Positions 35,901 through 44,526 of a DNA stretch of 64,000 nt are shown here, in pieces (the stretch's first letter is position 1; each line of letters starts with the position of its first letter). Source of the DNA: Bacillus sp. FSL K6-3431 (GTDB lineage: Bacteria > Bacillota > Bacilli > Bacillales > Bacillaceae_C); contig NZ_JBBOCT010000001.1 of the NCBI RefSeq assembly GCF_038002605.1, positions 3,782,001 through 3,846,000 on the forward strand, read 5' to 3'. The translations under genes were made by a program, and so were the position numbers. Under the pieces are notes generated by a model. It did no database searches. It saw nothing but the letters and a program-made list of their open reading frames with translations, and had not been told where the DNA came from.

Positions 35901-37664
35901 ATGACAAATAAGACAATTCCAAGAAGTGAATATCCAAGACCACATTTTGTGAGAGAGGATTGGTTAAATCTTAATGGCGAATGGGATTTCGCTTTTGATA
36001 ATGATAATACCGGGGAAAAAGAACGTTGGTTTGAATGTAAAAACTTCGAACAAAAAATCATTGTACCTTTTACATATGAAACGAAAGCGAGTGGAATTGG
36101 CAAAGAGGAAATGTGCCCAAATATTTGGTATCAAAGACTTGTTACTATACCTAATAATTTTAAAAACAAGAAAATTGTTTTGCATTTTCAGGCTGCAGAT
36201 TACATTACGAAACTTTGGGTAAATGGAAAATTTATTGGGAAGCATCAAGGTGGGCAAGTTGCTTTTTCGTTCGATCTTACGGACTGTCTTGATGATAACG
36301 AACTAAACATAGTAGTCAAAATAGAAGACAATTTTAGTTGTTACCAACCCAGGGGGAAACAAAGATGGCTCGATGAAAACTTTGGTTGTTGGTACGTTCA
36401 GACCACTGGAATATGGCAGACTGTTTGGTTGGAATTTTTAAATGAGACAAATTTGGATACAGTTAAAATAACACCAGATATTGATACAGAGTCGGTCGAG
36501 TTTGCATTTAAATTTACGAATGATATGGATCCAAATACCAATCTTTTATTAAAAACGTCGATAACTTTTAATGGAAAGCCAGTTAAGGAATTCGATCTAG
36601 CGATTGACAGGCAGAATCATACGATAAAAGTGAATGTCGCTAGTGAGCATTTTCATTGGAAGATAATGCAATGGAGTCCGGAAGACCCACATTTATATGA
36701 TGTAGATTTTACATTATATAGAGAAGGTGGAATAGTAGATCAGGTTCAATCATATTTTGGCATGAGGAAGATCTCGATTGAAAATGGTAATGTCTTATTG
36801 AATAATGTTCCACTGTATCAGCGATTGCTTTTAGATCAAGGATATTGGCAGGATAGCCACTTAACTCCACCATCAGAGGAAGCGATTATAGAAGATATTG
36901 ATAAAACGCTTGAAATGGGCTTTAACGGTGTTCGGAAACATATGAAGGTGGAAGACCAACGTTTTCTTTATTGGGCAGACAAGAAGGGACTGCTAGTTTG
37001 GTCAGAAATGGCTGCTACATACGATTTTTCAGATGAAGCGGTGGAAAACTTTACTAAAGAGTGGCTGGATGTGGTGCAGCAGCATTATAATCACCCGTCC
37101 ATTATAACTTGGACACCATTCAATGAGTCGTGGGGGATTAAGAATATATATACAGACGTAAAACAGCAGCAATTTACCGAGGCAATTTATCATCTTACTA
37201 AATCACTGGACAGCATGAGACCAGTTATTGTCAATGATGGATGGGAGCATACAGTTTCAGATATTATCACTTTGCATGACTATGTAGAATATGGCGATGA
37301 ATTCTTGCAACGTTATAAGGATAAAGAAACAATCGTCACTAATAAGGTTGCTTTTAATAAACATAAACATGCGATGGCACAAGGGTATAAATATAATGGA
37401 CAGCCAATTATTATAAGTGAGTATGGCGGTATTGCATTTAATACTGAAAAAGGCTGGGGTTACGGCAATCAGGTGAAAAATGAAGAAGAATTTTTAAAAC
37501 GCTATGAATCTATCACTCAAGCAATAAAGGAAACGGACTATATTTGTGGTTTCTGTTATACGCAAACAACGGATGTTCAGCAAGAAGTGAATGGACTGCT
37601 GACTGAGGATAGAAAACCGAAAGTGGATGTTGACAAGATTAGGAGAATTAATCTCGGTAATTGA
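35901..37664 (+). CDS. Glycoside hydrolase family 2 (beta-galactosidase/glucuronidase-like), cytoplasmic
   Basis: A 587-residue GH2 enzyme. An N-terminal jelly-roll sugar-binding domain (LNLNGEWDFAFDN onward) is followed by an immunoglobulin-like sandwich (about 180-300) and the TIM barrel. The acid/base is Glu409 in FNESWG and the nucleophile is Glu507 in ISEYGG. No signal peptide, so it acts on imported oligosaccharide. The long C-terminal domains of LacZ are absent. GH2 includes galactosidases, glucuronidases and arabinopyranosidases; specificity is open. ATG at 35901 follows AAAGGAG. Confidence 0.9.
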   Translation: MTNKTIPRSEYPRPHFVREDWLNLNGEWDFAFDNDNTGEKERWFECKNFEQKIIVPFTYETKASGIGKEEMCPNIWYQRLVTIPNNFKNKKIVLHFQAADYITKLWVNGKFIGKHQGGQVAFSFDLTDCLDDNELNIVVKIEDNFSCYQPRGKQRWLDENFGCWYVQTTGIWQTVWLEFLNETNLDTVKITPDIDTESVEFAFKFTNDMDPNTNLLLKTSITFNGKPVKEFDLAIDRQNHTIKVNVASEHFHWKIMQWSPEDPHLYDVDFTLYREGGIVDQVQSYFGMRKISIENGNVLLNNVPLYQRLLLDQGYWQDSHLTPPSEEAIIEDIDKTLEMGFNGVRKHMKVEDQRFLYWADKKGLLVWSEMAATYDFSDEAVENFTKEWLDVVQQHYNHPSIITWTPFNESWGIKNIYTDVKQQQFTEAIYHLTKSLDSMRPVIVNDGWEHTVSDIITLHDYVEYGDEFLQRYKDKETIVTNKVAFNKHKHAMAQGYKYNGQPIIISEYGGIAFNTEKGWGYGNQVKNEEEFLKRYESITQAIKETDYICGFCYTQTTDVQQEVNGLLTEDRKPKVDVDKIRRINLGN

Positions 37665-37847
37665 TTTTTTGAATAAGGATTCGAACCAAGATCATACTCA
37701 TATTGTTTTTGGAACATACAACCTGCCTGGTTAAAACGATGATAAAAATCAGGCGGTTTATTTTAATAGAAACCATGTTAATTAAAACGTAATCTATGGA
37801 GCTATTGAAGTAGTTAAATAAATAATGGTATATGGAGGTTGAAAGTG

Positions 37848-39383
37848 ATGACTGAAACGCCAAATATATTATTAATATTGACCGATGACTTAGGTTTTTC
37901 TGATTTAGGTTGTTATGGAAGCGAAATCAAGACTCCGAATTTAGATCAAATAGCGATGGATGGGTTACGATTCACACAATATTATAATTCTGCTCGTTGC
38001 TGCCCAAGCCGAGCTTCACTTTTAAGCGGTTTGTATCCTCATCAGGCTGGTGTGGGAGATATGACACATGATCAGGAAACGCCGGGGTATCGGGGTCATT
38101 TAAAAGATCAATGTGTTACCCTTGCAGAAGTGTTGAGAGAGGGCGGATATCGTACATATTTATCCGGAAAATGGCATGTCGGAAAACACGGTCCGATTGA
38201 ACGTGGATTCGATGAGTTTTATGGAATATTAGGTGGATTTACAAGCTTTTGGGATGAACAAGATTATGTGCGTTTACCTGAATGCCGAACAAAACGGAAT
38301 TACAAAAAAGGCGAATTTTATGCAACAGATGCTATTACGGATTATGCCTTGGATTTCATTGAGGAATCACGTGTGGATGATCGGCCACATTTTCTTTATC
38401 TTTCATATAATGCACCACATTTCCCGCTACAGGCACCGGAAGAGGATATTGCAAAATATGAAAAGATATATGAAAAAGGCTGGGATATCATCAGGAAAGA
38501 ACGATTTGAAAGAATGAAAGAGTTACAAATTGTAGATGAGGATATGATATTAACGCCTCCAGCTGAATATTGGGATCGGGATCGCAATATTCATGGAACC
38601 AATCCGGCGTGGGAGTCCATTGATATGGACCGACAAAAAGATTTAATACGCCGTATGGCAATCTATGCGGCTATGGTAGATCGAGTCGATCAAAACGTAG
38701 GAAGAATAATTGAAAATCTAAAGGAACACGGAGAGCTCGAAAATACTTTAATACTATTTTGTTCAGATAATGGTGCATGTGCAGAATGGGATCCATGGGG
38801 CTTTGACAACTGGGTGACAACTTCAAATGTTTTGCACAGAAATGAAGATTTGCAAAAAATGGGTGGTCCAGACTCCTATCACAGTTATGGATCCGGTTGG
38901 GCAAATGCAAGCAGTACCCCGCTAAGGATGTTTAAACACTACGGTCATGAAGGTGGAATCAGTACACCTTTGCTTATCCATTGGCCGAAGTTAATAAAGC
39001 GAAAAGGGGAAATTGATCATCGTCCTGGCCACTTTATAGACTTTATGGCGACTTTCGTTGATATTACTGGAATACCATATCCAAAGGAATTTAAAGGGAA
39101 TGAAATTTTGCCAATGGAAGGGGAAAGTTTAATGCCTGCGTTCTTGGGGGAGGAGCCATTAACACGTACGCTGTATTTTGAACATGAACAACATTGTGCC
39201 CTTCGCCAAGGAAAGTGGAAACTCGTAAAAATTAAAGAAAGGGATTGGGAGCTTTATAACATCGATAAAGATCGAACGGAGATGAATGATTTAGCCAATG
39301 TTTATCCGGATTTAGTTGATGACATGAAAAAGACTTGGGAAGCTTGGGCTGAAAGAACGAATGTTTATCCACGTACAAAGTGA
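37848..39383 (+). CDS. S1-family (arylsulfatase A-like) sulfatase, cytoplasmic
   Basis: A 511-residue alkaline-phosphatase-fold sulfatase. The signature CCPSRASLLSG begins at Cys51, the residue converted to formylglycine (C-x-P-S-R). Calcium ligands Asp13 and Asp14 are in LTDDLG. SGKWHVGKHG and FCSDNGA carry further active-site residues. ATG at 37848 follows GGAGG at 37834-37838; an in-frame TTG at 37839 is too close to that site. No signal peptide is present, so desulfation should occur after import. The Cys must be activated by an anSME- or FGE-type enzyme, not encoded in the window. Confidence 0.9.
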   Translation: MTETPNILLILTDDLGFSDLGCYGSEIKTPNLDQIAMDGLRFTQYYNSARCCPSRASLLSGLYPHQAGVGDMTHDQETPGYRGHLKDQCVTLAEVLREGGYRTYLSGKWHVGKHGPIERGFDEFYGILGGFTSFWDEQDYVRLPECRTKRNYKKGEFYATDAITDYALDFIEESRVDDRPHFLYLSYNAPHFPLQAPEEDIAKYEKIYEKGWDIIRKERFERMKELQIVDEDMILTPPAEYWDRDRNIHGTNPAWESIDMDRQKDLIRRMAIYAAMVDRVDQNVGRIIENLKEHGELENTLILFCSDNGACAEWDPWGFDNWVTTSNVLHRNEDLQKMGGPDSYHSYGSGWANASSTPLRMFKHYGHEGGISTPLLIHWPKLIKRKGEIDHRPGHFIDFMATFVDITGIPYPKEFKGNEILPMEGESLMPAFLGEEPLTRTLYFEHEQHCALRQGKWKLVKIKERDWELYNIDKDRTEMNDLANVYPDLVDDMKKTWEAWAERTNVYPRTK

Positions 39384-39761
39384 AAAGAATGATAAACACT
39401 AGATTTGAGCGAATAATTTAGTGGTTTTATTTGAGACGATTTTTTACGAAAAAGCGCCTGTATTATACGTGATCTTAAAATTCAATTGAAGACATAATTA
39501 AGTGCACTGTCCATCATTCGGTTAAAAGTTAGGTTGCTGGATGATGGACACTTAATCTTAAAGTAGCTGCGATTATCATGGTCTTTTTTTGAAGCAGAAA
39601 AATAATGATGAAATTAAAATTATTATGTCCTGATAGTTAAATGTAAACGTACTGCTTTTTTCAAGTGGATCTAGTGTTGATACTTCTAATTTAAATTTAT
39701 CGCAGATTAACGAGCAGTAAAACCCTCGCTTCAAGGATTCAAATTTAAGCAATGAAGAGTA
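39384..39761. other. Intergenic region after the sulfatase with an imperfect long inverted repeat
   Basis: No gene is supported. Around 39499-39556, ATTAAGTG...GTCCATCAT on the left can pair with ATGATGGAC...ACTTAAT on the right with a small bulge and a loop of about 22 bases. It may be the terminator or mRNA-stabilising end of the glycan operon. Confidence 0.4.
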
Positions 39762-39904
39762 AGTGGGGGATAAACTGCCCGTAAAGGCCCAATTGGTTCA
39801 GGCCAACAGGATGTTGGTCACTCAGGCGTGGCCACAGGACGCGGCGGACCTTAGCCTGGGTTCCTTAACAATCAGCGGTGGATGATAGAAAACCCCCACT
39901 GATT
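39762..39904 (+). other. GC-rich structured element, possible RNA or mobile-element remnant
   Basis: AGTGGGGG (39762-39769) can pair with CCCCCACT (39893-39900). Inside are GGCCAACA/TGTTGGTC (39801-39819) and CAGGC/GCCTG (39823-39858). A terminal hairpin AATCAGCGGTGG (39870-39881) competes for the same CCCCCACTGATT arm. Composition is richer in GC than the flanks and no reading frame is convincing. It resembles structured repeats found at 3' ends of transposon families, but no transposase gene is nearby; identity is unresolved. Confidence 0.5.
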
Positions 39905-40229
39905 GAAGTTTCACTTTATGAATAGTTCGACCATTTGAATATTGGGCAACCGGCTAATAGTGATATATTATCCCAAATCTAAGTGTGTTGTAAGAAAGAA
40001 TAATAGCTTCGTCTATTCATCCTCTTCTACTTCGAATAGTATTGCGATTAGATTAGGACCTCCTGATGCCTTCAATCATAATCAGAACCATCTACAACTA
40101 GTCTCATATCTTCTATCTTCTTAATAATTTTACGCAAAATGAGGACTGCCGCGTTTTCCTTACTTTAACTTTCCATCCTATTTTAAATGATTCATAGTAT
40201 ATCATTCTCCGAACGGCGCATCACTTTTT
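39905..40229. other. Intergenic region without a recognised gene
   Basis: About 325 bases. Minus-strand fragments such as IKKIEDMRLVVDGSDYD and ASGGPNLIAILFEVEEDE read like pieces of protein broken by stops. They suggest a decayed gene that I cannot name. Confidence 0.3.
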
Positions 40230-40513
40230 GTGAGTGGCTCATAAATCTGCGAGTGGCCAGTAATCACAAGTGAGTGGCTCATAAATCTGCGAGTGGCCAG
40301 TAATCGCAAGTGAGTAGCTTATAAACTCTGCGAGTGGCCAGTAATCGCAAGTGAGTAGCTCATAAATCTGCGAGTGGCCAGTAATCACAAGTGAGTGGCT
40401 TATAAATTCTGCGAGTGGCCAGTAATCACAAGTGAGTAGCTCATAAACTCTGCGAGTGGCCAATAATAGTGTGTGAGTCGCTTATAAAATCCGTGATTAG
40501 CCAGTAATCACAA
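40230..40513 (+). repeat. Tandem array A: seven ~40-bp GAGTGGC units
   Basis: Units begin at 40230, 40270, 40310, 40351, 40391, 40432 and 40473, each 40 or 41 bases. Each has a half-unit GTGAGTGGCTYATAAA and a half-unit GCGAGTGGCCAGTAAT. Units 6 and 7 are diverged. The unit is not a multiple of three, so the array is not selected as coding. It lies 340 bases upstream of the gene at 40855 and is followed by the DnaA-box element. Confidence 0.9.
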
Positions 40514-40541
40514 GTGGACGGACTCATTAACCCCACAAAGT

Positions 40542-40722
40542 CGTTGATTAATGCACATAATTAGGGAACTTCAGCAATATCCTTACTTTAAGTAGTGGAG
40601 ATGTGAATAAAATTTTGTGAAAGTCTGTTTATCAACAGCTAGGAGGTTAAATGTGGATAGAATCGATGCTTATCCACAGTATTTGTTTATTTATCCACAT
40701 TGTCCACAACGGCTTATGCACG
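40542..40722 (+). repeat. DnaA-box-like cluster element, copy 2
   Basis: Starts with CGTTGAT (40542-40548). Boxes: TTATCCACA (40670-40678) and TTATCCACA (40691-40699), both perfect consensus; TTGTCCACA (40700-40708) and TTATGCACG (40714-40722), near-consensus; TGTGGATAG on the reverse strand (40652-40660); and TTATCAACA (40629-40637). The first three plus-strand boxes sit at +128, +149 and +158 from CGTTGAT, exactly as in copy 1 at 28534. Confidence 0.7.
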
Positions 40723-40854
40723 AGCAATTTCTTTTAAAAGAAATACGCCTACAAAACTGTAATATTTATGCACTTTTTGTAAAATGAGACTATATACCAA
40801 TTAGAATAGTGTTAAAATGGTCGAGATGAGTAATTTTTTAGGGGGTTTTGGAAA

Positions 40855-41760
40855 ATGGACGCAAAATTTAATAGACCGAAGGGATTTGGGCAGATACTTG
40901 ATCTGACGTTTACGATAAGTAAGAACAAGTTCCGAGATTTAATTATGATTCTACTTATTTTTATGGGACCTATTTATTTATTGCAAGCGTTGATTCAATT
41001 GCTGTTTGGCACTAGTTTTTTTAGAGAAGTTGGACCGGGTAATACTTGGTATGAACAGATTCTATCGGGATTTGATGTGGGAGAAGTGACAGAGGCGACG
41101 AACTTAGGTGCTGATATCGGAGTTGGCTTTGTTGGATTTATTAGTTTTTTCTTGTTTCCAATAGCTACGGCAGCGATTTTGCTCGTTGTTAATCACATGA
41201 GAAAAAATGAAGATTATACAGTTGGTTCAGTCATTAAAGAGGCTTTTGCACGATATTGGCCAATTATTGGTAGTACGATTTTATATAGTTTAATCGTATT
41301 TGGACTAATATTTATCCCGATTATTATTATCACATTAGTAGGGGTCTTTGGTGCTCTTGCGCTTCCTGCTCTAGGCATTGTATTGGCTATCGTTCTATTT
41401 CTAGCATTTGCTGTCGGAATCATATATCTATTAACTCGTTGGAGTTTTTATTATGGATCTGTCATATTAGGGGAAGGATCTCCTGGATTTTCAAGAAGTT
41501 GGAGACTTACTCAAAAACGTACGTGGACATTAATCGGTCTTTATATTGTTTTTTTATTAATTATTACTTCCATTAGTACAGCAATTGAATTTACCTTTAG
41601 TCTATTTTTAGGGAATAGTGTGTTGTATCAGATGATAGTAAACATTGCGACTATATTTACTACATTAATTTTGTCTGTCGGCTATGCTGTAATGTATTTT
41701 GATTTAAAAATTAGGCATGATGCAGAAGATTTGAAGGAAATGATTGAAGATTATAAGTGA
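40855..41760 (+). CDS. Polytopic membrane protein of a MoxR/DUF58 operon
   Basis: A 301-residue integral membrane protein with about six hydrophobic segments. Soluble loops contain RPKGFGQILDLTFTISKNKF at the start and WSFYYGSVILGEGSPGFSRSW, resembling the membrane domain of glycerophosphodiester phosphodiesterase-like proteins. It has no catalytic domain. ATG at 40855 follows AGGGGG. It heads an operon with DUF4129, DUF4350, MoxR and DUF58 genes, so it may be a membrane partner of that complex. Function unknown. Confidence 0.75.
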   Translation: MDAKFNRPKGFGQILDLTFTISKNKFRDLIMILLIFMGPIYLLQALIQLLFGTSFFREVGPGNTWYEQILSGFDVGEVTEATNLGADIGVGFVGFISFFLFPIATAAILLVVNHMRKNEDYTVGSVIKEAFARYWPIIGSTILYSLIVFGLIFIPIIIITLVGVFGALALPALGIVLAIVLFLAFAVGIIYLLTRWSFYYGSVILGEGSPGFSRSWRLTQKRTWTLIGLYIVFLLIITSISTAIEFTFSLFLGNSVLYQMIVNIATIFTTLILSVGYAVMYFDLKIRHDAEDLKEMIEDYK

Positions 41761-41799
41761 TTTAATGAAAAACCTATAACCTATCAAAGGTGATAATCT

Positions 41800-42441
41800 A
41801 TGGTAAATGTAGACGAGGCAAGAGATGAACTGGAAAAGATACTAAATGGACAAGAATATACGATTTATCGTGACCAATCGAAAAGTATCGTTAAGATGTG
41901 GTGGGTAAAGGCGAAAGAGTGGCTAGCAGAACAATTGGAAAAATTGTTTCCTTCTTTTGAAAAAACAGCTACTGTTGCGGAACCACTTCTGATTATAATC
42001 ATAGCAATTGTAATTATCATTTTAGCTGTAGTTCTATTTTTCATTGTTCGCAACATGAGACGAAAGCGCATATTCCGAGATAAAACACCTTTGCGGTCCA
42101 TGAAGGAAATGGATTGGTCGTATCAGATGCATTTATCTGAGGCAAAAAAACAAGAGAGTTTAGAAAAGTATGCACCTGCGACACGACATTTATTTTTGGC
42201 ATTGCTGCTTTATTTCCATGAGAAAGAATGGCTGGAAGCGAGGATTTGGAAAACAAATTGGGAGTACTTCGAAGAATTGAAGAAAGTGAATAAGCAGTCA
42301 GCTGATCCATTTTTTCATCTCGCGCATTTTTTCGAAGAGGTTACGTACGGGGAGCGAGAAGTACAGAAGGAAGAATATATTCAGTTTCACACGGATGTAA
42401 TGAAATGGCTTGGAGAATCAGATAAATCAGCACAAGGATAG
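41800..42441 (+). CDS. DUF4129-domain membrane protein
   Basis: A 213-residue protein with one membrane segment (about residues 62-88). An amphipathic N-terminal region WWVKAKEWLAEQLEKLFP precedes it. The DUF4129 domain at the C-terminus contains YAPATRHLFLALLLYFHEK and the conserved Trp-rich KTNWEYFEEL. DUF4129 genes commonly accompany DUF4350, MoxR and DUF58 genes, as here. The ATG at 41800 follows AAAGGTGAT. Role unknown; an assembly complex at the membrane is inferred. Confidence 0.82.
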   Translation: MVNVDEARDELEKILNGQEYTIYRDQSKSIVKMWWVKAKEWLAEQLEKLFPSFEKTATVAEPLLIIIIAIVIIILAVVLFFIVRNMRRKRIFRDKTPLRSMKEMDWSYQMHLSEAKKQESLEKYAPATRHLFLALLLYFHEKEWLEARIWKTNWEYFEELKKVNKQSADPFFHLAHFFEEVTYGEREVQKEEYIQFHTDVMKWLGESDKSAQG

Positions 42442-42465
42442 GAAGAAAGGAGGTACGAAGACACG

Positions 42466-43593
42466 TTGCAGAACCGAATATCGAATAAAAGAACGTGGAT
42501 TTGGCTGTCACTTCTTCTTATTTTGTTCATGGTAGCTAGTTACTTTTTAGTAGAAAAACAGCCGGAAGAATTCCCAAGATATGTTTCTGATTCTCCTTCT
42601 CCTACAGGTGTGAAGGCATTTTATACATATTTAAAGAATAATAATGATGATGTCAAAAGATGGTCCAATTCACCAGAAAGATTACCAAATAGTGCAGAAA
42701 ATCAAATGCTAATTATGGTTGAACCATTTTCCATTCCGGAAAGTAAAGAAATAGAAGCATACGAAGATTTTATGGAAGCGGGAAATACGATTCTGTTACT
42801 GCAGAATAATCCAAAAGGCATGTTCGATATAACGACGGAATTCGTGGAAACTGATTCTTACACTTTGCTTGATCAAGCAGGGAAAAAGTATCAAGTGGAA
42901 GAATCCACCACGGTGCGCCTTCAAACAAGTGATCAAGATGAAATCTTACTATCTGATGACGCCGGAACGATTGCGCTAAAGCGGGTATTTGGTGAAGGGC
43001 ATTTAATTGTAGCTAATTCACCTGATTGGATCACGAATGGAAAAATATTAAACGAAGATCATTTACCACTCGTTTTGTCACTAATAAATGAAGGAAATGC
43101 AGACACCTTCTTATTCGATCAATACATACATGGTGGGAAAAATGCCACCAGCGCTTTGAAGGTATATCCGCGTTGGTTTATACTATTCATGCTTCAAGGA
43201 GCTCTATTAGCTATTCTTTGGCTTTGGTACCGTGGCAAGAGATTTGGACCGATTTTTATTCCAAGAGAAGAGACTGTTCGTTTTAGTGATGAAGGAATTA
43301 GGGCATTGGCTGCGTGGTATTTGCGAGGACATCGTTACCATGATTCATTAGTCATCCAAGCTGATTACGTGAAGCTTTTGCTACAAGAGCGTTGGAGAAT
43401 TCCTTATCACCAAGAATGGCAGGATCTTACCGATCATTTTGAACGGAAGTTTCCGCAAATGAAAAGAACGGAGATTCATGCTTTTTTAAATGGCTTAACA
43501 AACATATTGGAAAGAGAAAAAGTTAGTAAGCAGGAATACTTATTATGGTCGAAAAAGATAGAGCGAATGAGGAAAGAGGTGGAAGAAGGATGA
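42466..43593 (+). CDS. DUF4350-domain membrane protein
   Basis: A 375-residue protein with one N-terminal membrane segment. An extracytoplasmic domain with PSPTGVKAFYTYLKNN, resembling the sugar/glutamine amidotransferase-like fold of DUF4350, follows. A second membrane segment near 230-250 and a cytoplasmic C-terminal helical domain end it. TTG at 42466 follows AAGGAGG. The stop overlaps the MoxR start (ATGA), indicating translational coupling. Confidence 0.82.
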   Translation: MQNRISNKRTWIWLSLLLILFMVASYFLVEKQPEEFPRYVSDSPSPTGVKAFYTYLKNNNDDVKRWSNSPERLPNSAENQMLIMVEPFSIPESKEIEAYEDFMEAGNTILLLQNNPKGMFDITTEFVETDSYTLLDQAGKKYQVEESTTVRLQTSDQDEILLSDDAGTIALKRVFGEGHLIVANSPDWITNGKILNEDHLPLVLSLINEGNADTFLFDQYIHGGKNATSALKVYPRWFILFMLQGALLAILWLWYRGKRFGPIFIPREETVRFSDEGIRALAAWYLRGHRYHDSLVIQADYVKLLLQERWRIPYHQEWQDLTDHFERKFPQMKRTEIHAFLNGLTNILEREKVSKQEYLLWSKKIERMRKEVEEG

Positions 43594-44519
43594 GAACGCA
43601 AATTTTATCCTTATTGGAAAAATATGAGGAGCGTATTTTAGGTCAAAGTACGAATCTCAGACTCTTATTGTCTGCTATTTTATCAGGGGGACATGTATTG
43701 TTAGAAGGTGTCCCAGGTACAGGAAAAACGCAAATGGTAAGAACGCTCGCCAGTTTGCTTGGCGGAAGTTTTCATCGTATCCAATTTACACCGGATTTAC
43801 TACCAAGTGATATTACAGGAAGTATGATCTATAACATGAGAGAAAGCTCATTTGAAACGCTTAAAGGACCAGTATTTACGAATATCCTTTTAGCTGATGA
43901 AATTAACCGAACGCCGGCAAAAACGCAGGCAGCACTTTTAGAGGCAATGGAAGAAAAACAAGTAACCATTCAAGGTAAAACATATCCATTACCTGATGTG
44001 TTTTTTGTTGTTGCAACACAAAACCCAATTGAATTTGAAGGTACATATCCATTACCAGAAGCTCAACAAGATCGCTTCTTATTTAAGATATATATCGACT
44101 TCCCTTCATTTGAAGAAGAGAAGAATGTGCTAAAACAAGTGATTGAAAATAGCTTTGACGCAAGCCAAGTTTCTCCAGTTTTAGATATGGAGGCTTTTCT
44201 TGCCATCCAAAAAGAAATTGAACAAGTTACTATCGGTGAAGGTGTTTTAGATTACATCATGAAAATCGTTAGAAAAACACGTGAGACAGAATCGATTCGT
44301 TTTGGAGCGAGTACAAGGGCAGGGATTTCGATCGGGAAAGCTGCTCAAGCTTGGGCTTATTTAGCAGGTCGTGACTATGTGACACCAGATGATATCAAAA
44401 TGGTAGCCAGACCGTCATTAAGGCATCGGATTCAATTATCCCCACATGTAGAATTGGAGGGAGCGGCCGTTGACCAAATCATCGAAGAACTTGTGGGGTC
44501 GATTCCTGTTCCAAGGTAG
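43590..44519 (+). CDS. MoxR-family AAA+ ATPase
   Basis: A 309-residue AAA+ ATPase. Walker A is GVPGTGKT, near residue 38. Walker B is ILLADEINR, sensor 1 lies in VVATQNPIEFEGTYPLPEAQQDRF, and a C-terminal lid follows. MoxR proteins act as chaperone-like remodellers of vWA/DUF58 partners. ATG at 43590 overlaps the preceding stop and follows GGAAGAAGG; an in-frame start at 43545 lies inside the previous gene and is unlikely. The DUF58 gene follows within eight bases. Confidence 0.93.
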   Translation: MRTQILSLLEKYEERILGQSTNLRLLLSAILSGGHVLLEGVPGTGKTQMVRTLASLLGGSFHRIQFTPDLLPSDITGSMIYNMRESSFETLKGPVFTNILLADEINRTPAKTQAALLEAMEEKQVTIQGKTYPLPDVFFVVATQNPIEFEGTYPLPEAQQDRFLFKIYIDFPSFEEEKNVLKQVIENSFDASQVSPVLDMEAFLAIQKEIEQVTIGEGVLDYIMKIVRKTRETESIRFGASTRAGISIGKAAQAWAYLAGRDYVTPDDIKMVARPSLRHRIQLSPHVELEGAAVDQIIEELVGSIPVPR

Positions 44520-44526
44520 AGGGGTA

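Noticed and set aside
40239..40463. A 74-residue open frame on the minus strand with repeats like LLTCDYWPLAEFIS
   Set aside because: It lies entirely in repeat array A, whose 40-41-base unit is not a multiple of three, and array B gives no such frame. It is a by-product of the repeat.
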